Assembly (NCBI GenBank): GCA_964414205.1
Contig: CAYPVP010000045.1
Span: forward strand, 1 to 12,493
From: STD2-102 sp964414205
GTDB lineage: Bacteria; Bacillota; Clostridia; Christensenellales; CAG-917
DNA length: 12,493 nucleotides
Reading direction: 5' to 3'
The notes under the pieces are model-generated. The model ran no database searches. It was not told where the DNA came from and saw only the letters and a list, made by a program, of their open reading frames with translations. The stretch's first letter is position 1. Each line of letters begins with the position of its first letter. The translations under genes were made by a program, and so were the position numbers. This document shows positions 7,994-12,493 of this stretch, in pieces.

Positions 7994-8011
7994 TTAAGAT
8001 ATAATAAGTTT
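7994..8011 (+). promoter_or_regulatory. Leaderless-type promoter of the HAD gene
   Basis: A perfect -10 hexamer TATAAT (8000-8005) is followed by exactly 6 nt and then the ATG at 8012. With standard sigma-70 geometry the first transcribed base would be the A of the start codon. No Shine-Dalgarno sequence is present. The 13-nt block TTAAGATATAATA (7994-8006) recurs identically before uvrA. No good -35 hexamer is visible at normal spacing. Confidence 0.7.
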
Positions 8012-8797
8012 ATGCGAAATAAAGAAATTAAAATTGCCTTCTTCGATATTGATTGGACGCTATATGATCACAAGGCACATAGATTTACGCCTTCGTCAAT
8101 AAGAGCTATTAAAAGATTAAATAAATTAGGAGTTAAAGTTATTATTGCAACAGCAAGACCTATTTCTTCAATGACTTTTCTTGGAGTTTTTAAAAATTTT
8201 AAGGTGGACGGAGTTATTTCTTATGGTGGAGGATATGTTAAATATCAAGACACAGAACTTATTAAAAATATAGTTAAAAAAGAAAAGATCTTAGAATTTA
8301 TTAAAATTGCTAAATATAATGATGTTTGTTTAGAACTAATTAATGTTGATACAGCCTATTTAGTTACACCAATGAACGATGCTTTAAAAGAATATTCGCG
8401 TATTTACAAGGAAGAACCACTTTGTGTTAAAGAATATGATGAAACAAAAGATGTTGTTGGTGGTGTTTTATATTTAAAAGAAGATTATGATCATCTTTTC
8501 AAGGATATAAAAGAAACCCATTTAAATAGATATTGTGCTTTAGCTATTGAATTTTTAAATAAGGAATATAAAAAAGGCGATGGCGTTAAAGCCGTTTTAA
8601 ATCATCTTAACCTTAACAAAGAAAACGCTATTTGTTTTGGAGATGATCTTAATGATATTGATATGTTTAATGAATGTAAATACAGTGTTGCTATGGGGAA
8701 TGGCAAACCCGAACTTAAAGAGGTAAGTTATTTTGTAACTTCAAGAATTGAAAAACACGGTATTAAAAAAGGTCTAAAAAAATTTAAAGTCATATAA
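8012..8797 (+). CDS. Cof-type HAD-IIB family phosphatase
   Basis: The 261-residue protein has all four haloacid dehalogenase motifs. Motif I is DIDWT with the nucleophile Asp12 and general acid/base Asp14, motif II lies in IIATARP, the motif III Lys is Lys188 in KKGDG, and motif IV is GDDLND (210-215) binding Mg2+. The long insert between motifs II and III is the C2 cap typical of the Cof/IIB subfamily, and the length is normal. These enzymes dephosphorylate small phospho-metabolites such as sugar phosphates or flavin precursors; the substrate is not predictable here. Motif I has Trp where most Cof proteins have Gly (DxDGT). Leucine codons counted by hand are TTA 12, CTT 8, CTA 3 and TTG 0. 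Translation probably starts on a leaderless mRNA. uvrA follows after 44 nt with its own promoter. Confidence 0.92.
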   Translation: MRNKEIKIAFFDIDWTLYDHKAHRFTPSSIRAIKRLNKLGVKVIIATARPISSMTFLGVFKNFKVDGVISYGGGYVKYQDTELIKNIVKKEKILEFIKIAKYNDVCLELINVDTAYLVTPMNDALKEYSRIYKEEPLCVKEYDETKDVVGGVLYLKEDYDHLFKDIKETHLNRYCALAIEFLNKEYKKGDGVKAVLNHLNLNKENAICFGDDLNDIDMFNECKYSVAMGNGKPELKEVSYFVTSRIEKHGIKKGLKKFKVI

Positions 8798-8823
8798 GTA
8801 TTTCGTTTTTATAAACTAAGAAG

Positions 8824-8841
8824 TTAAGATATAATACCATT
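8824..8841 (+). promoter_or_regulatory. Leaderless-type promoter of uvrA
   Basis: TATAAT (8830-8835) lies exactly 6 nt before the uvrA ATG at 8842. The block TTAAGATATAATA (8824-8836) is identical over 13 nt to that before the HAD gene. No Shine-Dalgarno is seen, and no LexA-type operator is recognisable in the 44-nt gap, so SOS control is not evident. Confidence 0.7.
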
Positions 8842-11661
8842 ATGGAAAATAAAGAAATCATCATTAAAGGTGCTAGAGAAAATAACCTTAAAAACATAAA
8901 TCTTACTTTACCAAAAAATGCCCTTATCGCTTTTAGTGGGCTTAGCGGGAGTGGTAAATCTACACTTGCTTTTGATACAATTTATAGCGAAGGCAGAAGA
9001 AGATATGTTGAATCACTTTCAAGTTATGCAAGACAGTTTTTAGGCAACCTTGAAAAGCCTGATGTTGAATCAATAGTGGGTTTAAGCCCTGCTATTGCTA
9101 TCGAACAAAAAACAACTTCAAATAATCCACGTTCTACCGTTGCAACAGTTACTGAAATTTATGATTATTTGCGACTTTTATTTGCTCGTATAGGCATTCC
9201 TTTTTGTCCAACTCACAATACTCCTATTAAAGCTTTTTCTGTTTTAGATATGCAACAAGTTGTTAAAAGTTATCCTCGTGGTAGTAAACTTCAGTTATTA
9301 TCCCCTATTAAAAAAAATGAATTAGGTAGTTTTAAAGATCTAATAAATAAATATATTGTGGATGGTTTTGTACGTTTTAGAATCGATGGTGTTTTTTACA
9401 CTAATGATGATTTACCTATTTTAGATAAGAATAAAAGACATTCTTTAGATATTGTTGTTGATAGAATAGTAATTAAAGATGATCTTGATACAAGATTAAA
9501 TGAAGCTATATCTCTTGCGACTAGTTTAAGTGATGGTTATTTAATTATTTATGACGGGACAGAAGATAAACTTCTTTCAAAGCATCATAGTTGTCCTCTA
9601 TGTGGGTTTAGTGTTCCTAAACTTGAACCTAGATTATTTTCCTTTAATGCTCCACTTGGTTATTGCCCAGCTTGTAAGGGTCTTGGCATTAAAAAAGTTA
9701 TGGATATAACTTCAGTCGCTAAAGATCAAAACAAATCAATACTTGAAGGTGCAATTAGATATTTTTCAAATCCCGATCCATCACGCCTTGATTTTCAAGC
9801 TTTTCTAACTCTTTTAAAACATTATAATATCGATCCAAGTGTACCTTTTAAAAATTACAACCAAGATGAACTTGATATTATTTTAAATGGTTCAAAAGAA
9901 AAAATTTCTTATACTGTAACCTCGTCTAAAGGTAATATATTAAAAAGAAAAAGTGTTATTGAAGGCATTAAAACAAGAATTGAACGTTTGTATTATGAAA
10001 CCACTTCAACATTTAATAGAGAATATTATGATTCTTATTTTAAAGATGAACCCTGTGATGTTTGTCACGGCGCTAGACTATCTGTTGAAGCCTTATCTGT
10101 TAAAGTTAATAAATTAAATATATACGAAGTAACAAAATTAAGTGTAGAAAAATTACATACGTATTTAAATGAAACATGGGAATTATTAAGTGAATATGAT
10201 AAAAACGTATCAAGATTAGTTATTAAAGAATTACTAAATAGAAGTAGATTTCTTATTGATGTAGGACTTAATTATTTAACTCTTGATCGTACTGCTTCAA
10301 CCCTTAGCGGAGGCGAAAGCCAACGTATTAGACTTGCTACTCAAATCGGTTCAAAATTAAGTGGTATCTTATATGTTTTGGACGAACCATCTATTGGTTT
10401 ACATCAAAAAGATAATGATAAATTAATAGCTACTTTAAAAGAGATGAGAGATTTAGGCAATACTGTAATTGTTGTTGAACACGATGAAGACACTATTAGA
10501 AACGCTGATTTTATTTGTGACATTGGTGTTGGGGCTGGAGTTCACGGAGGTGAGGTTGTCGTAAGTGGCACTTTAAACGATGTTATGAACTGTGAAAAAT
10601 CTTTGACAGGTCAATATTTAAGTGGCAAACGAAAAATTGAAGTACCAAAAATAAGAAGAAAAGGTAATGGTAAAAAACTTATTATCAGTGAATGTAATGA
10701 AAATAATTTAAAAGATATAACAGTTAGTTTCCCTTTAGGCAAATTTATTTGTGTTACTGGGGTTTCTGGAAGTGGAAAATCTACATTAGTTAACAAAACT
10801 CTTTATGAAGGCTTAAAAAGAGATTTGTTAAAACAAGATGCAGATCCAGGAAAATATGAATCTATTAAAGGTATGGAAAATATTGATAAAATAATTCATA
10901 TTAATCAAGAACCAATTGGAAGGACTCCAAGAAGTAATCCTGCAACCTATACTAAAGTATTTGATGATATTAGGGATTTATTTGCCTCAACAGTTCTTGC
11001 TAAAGCCAAAGGATTTAACAAAGGAAGATTCTCTTTTAATGTTGATGGCGGAAGATGTGAATCATGTCTTGGAGCAGGCGTTAAAAAGATATCAATGAAC
11101 TTTTTACCAGATGTTTATGTTACCTGTGACGTGTGTAATGGAAGACGATACAACGAAGAAACTTTAAGCGTTACCTATAAGGGTAAAAATATTTATGATG
11201 TCTTAGAAATGACAATTGAAGATGCATACACTTTCTTTGAATCAAGAAACGAAATAAGAAGAAAACTTCAAACCCTTTTAGATGTCGGCTTAGGCTATAT
11301 TAAATTAGGTCAAAATGCTACAACCCTTAGCGGAGGTGAGGCTCAAAGAGTTAAACTTGCCTATGAACTGCAACGAATTGACACGGGTAGCACCCTTTAT
11401 ATTTTAGATGAACCTACAACCGGACTTCATGTTCATGATGTAAAAAAATTAATTGCAATTTTAAATAGAATTGTTGACAAAGGTAATAGCGTTATTGTTA
11501 TTGAACATAATTTAGATGTTATCAAAGTTAGCGACTACATTATTGATTTAGGTCCTGACGGGGGAGATAACGGGGGCGAAATAATTGCTTGCGGAACTCC
11601 TGAAGAAGTAAGTAACAACAAAAGATCTTATACCGGACAATATCTTAAAAAAATTTTATGA
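8842..11661 (+). CDS. uvrA: UvrABC excinuclease subunit A
   Basis: UvrA dimers scan DNA for bulky lesions and load UvrB in nucleotide excision repair. The 939-residue length is typical. Two ABC ATPase modules are intact. The first has Walker A GLSGSGKS (33-40), signature LSGGESQ from 488 and Walker B Asp514/Glu515 in LDEPSIGLH. The second has Walker A GVSGSGKS (640-647), signature LSGGEAQ from 829 and Walker B Asp856/Glu857 in LDEPTTGLH. Each Walker A is far from its signature because the signature and insertion domains intervene, as in all UvrA proteins. Zinc-binding Cys quartets are at 251/254/275/278 and 739/742/762/765. No catalytic residue appears to be missing. No uvrB or uvrC is in the window; uvrA stands between the HAD gene and the ABC transporter gene with its own promoter-like element. 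Confidence 0.98.
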   Translation: MENKEIIIKGARENNLKNINLTLPKNALIAFSGLSGSGKSTLAFDTIYSEGRRRYVESLSSYARQFLGNLEKPDVESIVGLSPAIAIEQKTTSNNPRSTVATVTEIYDYLRLLFARIGIPFCPTHNTPIKAFSVLDMQQVVKSYPRGSKLQLLSPIKKNELGSFKDLINKYIVDGFVRFRIDGVFYTNDDLPILDKNKRHSLDIVVDRIVIKDDLDTRLNEAISLATSLSDGYLIIYDGTEDKLLSKHHSCPLCGFSVPKLEPRLFSFNAPLGYCPACKGLGIKKVMDITSVAKDQNKSILEGAIRYFSNPDPSRLDFQAFLTLLKHYNIDPSVPFKNYNQDELDIILNGSKEKISYTVTSSKGNILKRKSVIEGIKTRIERLYYETTSTFNREYYDSYFKDEPCDVCHGARLSVEALSVKVNKLNIYEVTKLSVEKLHTYLNETWELLSEYDKNVSRLVIKELLNRSRFLIDVGLNYLTLDRTASTLSGGESQRIRLATQIGSKLSGILYVLDEPSIGLHQKDNDKLIATLKEMRDLGNTVIVVEHDEDTIRNADFICDIGVGAGVHGGEVVVSGTLNDVMNCEKSLTGQYLSGKRKIEVPKIRRKGNGKKLIISECNENNLKDITVSFPLGKFICVTGVSGSGKSTLVNKTLYEGLKRDLLKQDADPGKYESIKGMENIDKIIHINQEPIGRTPRSNPATYTKVFDDIRDLFASTVLAKAKGFNKGRFSFNVDGGRCESCLGAGVKKISMNFLPDVYVTCDVCNGRRYNEETLSVTYKGKNIYDVLEMTIEDAYTFFESRNEIRRKLQTLLDVGLGYIKLGQNATTLSGGEAQRVKLAYELQRIDTGSTLYILDEPTTGLHVHDVKKLIAILNRIVDKGNSVIVIEHNLDVIKVSDYIIDLGPDGGDNGGEIIACGTPEEVSNNKRSYTGQYLKKIL

Positions 11662-11684
11662 CTTCTTAAGTTTTGATAAATGTG

Positions 11685-11696
11685 TATAATGAATAT
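11685..11696 (+). promoter_or_regulatory. Leaderless-type promoter of the ABC transporter gene
   Basis: TATAAT (11685-11690) is followed by exactly 6 nt and the ATG at 11697, the same spacing as at the two preceding genes. There is no Shine-Dalgarno in the 35-nt gap. A TTGATA at 11673-11678 resembles a -35 box but is only 6 nt from the -10 and so cannot serve with it. Confidence 0.65.
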
Positions 11697-12493
11697 ATGA
11701 ATGAGTTTATCAAATTAGTTGATGTAACAAAAATTTATAACAATAAAGAAACTGCTTCGCTTGGAATTAAAGGAGTTAATTTATCTTTTTCACTTGGTGA
11801 GTTTGTAGTTATTACCGGCCCTAGCGGAAGTGGAAAATCTACTCTTTTAAATGTTATTAGTGGCTTAGATACTTATGAAGAGGGTGAACTTTATTTAGAT
11901 AACGTTCCAACAAGTGATTTAAGTTATGAAGATTTTGATGAATATCGCAATAACCGTGTTTCTTTTGTTTTTCAAAATTACAATATTATTGATTCTTATA
12001 GCGTAATTGAAAATGTGATGCTCCCGCTACTGGGGAAGGGGAAAAGCAAAAAAGAAGCCTATAAAATAGCATTAAAAGTTATTAAAGATGTCGGCTTAGA
12101 GAAACGAATCAATTCTAAGGGTATACTTCTTTCAGGAGGAGAAAAGCAAAGAACCGTTATTGCTCGAGCCTTAGTTTCTGATACATCTTTACTTGCTTGT
12201 GATGAACCTACAGGTAATTTAGATAAGAAAACCTCCGAAAGTATTGTTGCTTTACTTGATAAGTTAAAAAATGAACGTTTAATTGTCGTTGTTACGCATA
12301 ATTTTGAACTTTTTAAAGATGTAGCAACTAGACATATTGAAATTGAAGACGGGGTTATTAAAAGTGATACTGTTCTTAAAGAAACTACTTTAATAAAAGC
12401 TAAAGAATGTCAAAAAAGAGAGAAAAAAGATATTAAGAATAGTTTATTTTTAGCTTTTAAGAATATATTTAGAACCCCTAAAAAAACTACTTT
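11697..12493 (+). CDS. ABC transporter, MacB/LolD-type ATPase fused to an FtsX-like permease (3' end cut)
   Basis: The visible 265 codons contain a complete ATPase domain. Walker A is GPSGSGKS (41-48), the Q-loop is in VFQNYNIID, the signature LSGGEKQR starts at 145, Walker B Asp169/Glu170 is in CDEPTGNLD, and the H-loop is in VVTHN. The LSGGE and DEPTGNLD forms are typical of the MacB/LolD/FtsE-like group. After the ATPase a basic linker (KECQKREKKD) leads into SLFLAFKNIFRTP, which resembles the start of an FtsX-like permease just before its first membrane helix. I therefore infer a single-chain ATPase-permease, as found in many Bacillota, where relatives act in peptide or lipid export or in antimicrobial-peptide resistance. 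No stop occurs before the window end, so the gene is partial. The start follows the leaderless pattern. Confidence 0.88.
   Translation, partial: MNEFIKLVDVTKIYNNKETASLGIKGVNLSFSLGEFVVITGPSGSGKSTLLNVISGLDTYEEGELYLDNVPTSDLSYEDFDEYRNNRVSFVFQNYNIIDSYSVIENVMLPLLGKGKSKKEAYKIALKVIKDVGLEKRINSKGILLSGGEKQRTVIARALVSDTSLLACDEPTGNLDKKTSESIVALLDKLKNERLIVVVTHNFELFKDVATRHIEIEDGVIKSDTVLKETTLIKAKECQKREKKDIKNSLFLAFKNIFRTPKKTT

Noticed and set aside
7986..7997. Perfect 12-bp palindrome TTAATTAATTAA just upstream of the HAD promoter, as a possible operator
   Set aside because: It consists only of A and T in a very AT-rich gap, and it is not repeated before uvrA or the ABC gene, so chance is likely.
7325..8011. 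tRNA, integrase or attachment-site remnant at the composition boundary
   Set aside because: A GGTTCG at 7349 is not within a cloverleaf, and no recombinase fragment or direct repeat flanking the boundary was found.

Overview
The window is about 12.5 kb of AT-rich DNA with all genes on the + strand. It uses the standard genetic code: TGG is used for Trp, and TGA is used as a stop by ileS, the methyltransferase and uvrA. The gene content suggests low-GC Bacillota or related Bacilli/Mycoplasmatota-like bacteria. The two halves do not look like the same genome.

Segment A (1 to about 7400) holds five intact genes. They are ileS (type-2-like isoleucyl-tRNA synthetase), a class I SAM-dependent methyltransferase overlapping its stop, an RluA-family pseudouridine synthase, a long-chain-type acyl-CoA synthetase, and a sugar-phosphate isomerase/epimerase-like TIM-barrel protein. 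The starts are preceded by Shine-Dalgarno-like sequences. Leucine is written mainly as TTG; in the TIM-barrel gene I count TTG 10, TTA 0.

A junction zone (about 7325-7561) holds a weak possible terminator and then about 130 nt of strongly A-rich, T-poor, low-complexity DNA.

Segment B (about 7562-12493) opens in the middle of a gene, with the C-terminal [2Fe-2S] ferredoxin domain of a probable flavin oxidoreductase. A clear intrinsic terminator follows. After it come a Cof-type HAD phosphatase, uvrA (nucleotide excision repair), and the start of an MacB/FtsX-type ABC transporter cut by the window end. Leucine is mainly TTA and CTT; in the HAD gene I count TTA 12, TTG 0. Each of the three intact starts has TATAAT, exactly 6 nt, then ATG, with no Shine-Dalgarno. 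This geometry predicts leaderless mRNAs whose first base is the A of ATG.

The simplest reading is that two genomes meet near 7400-7561, either as an assembly chimera or, less likely, as a real recombination or transfer boundary. The genes are mostly housekeeping (translation, RNA modification, DNA repair, lipid activation). I see no CRISPR array, tRNA, rRNA, transposase or defence system. The most interesting signals are the leaderless promoter architecture of segment B and the composition break.
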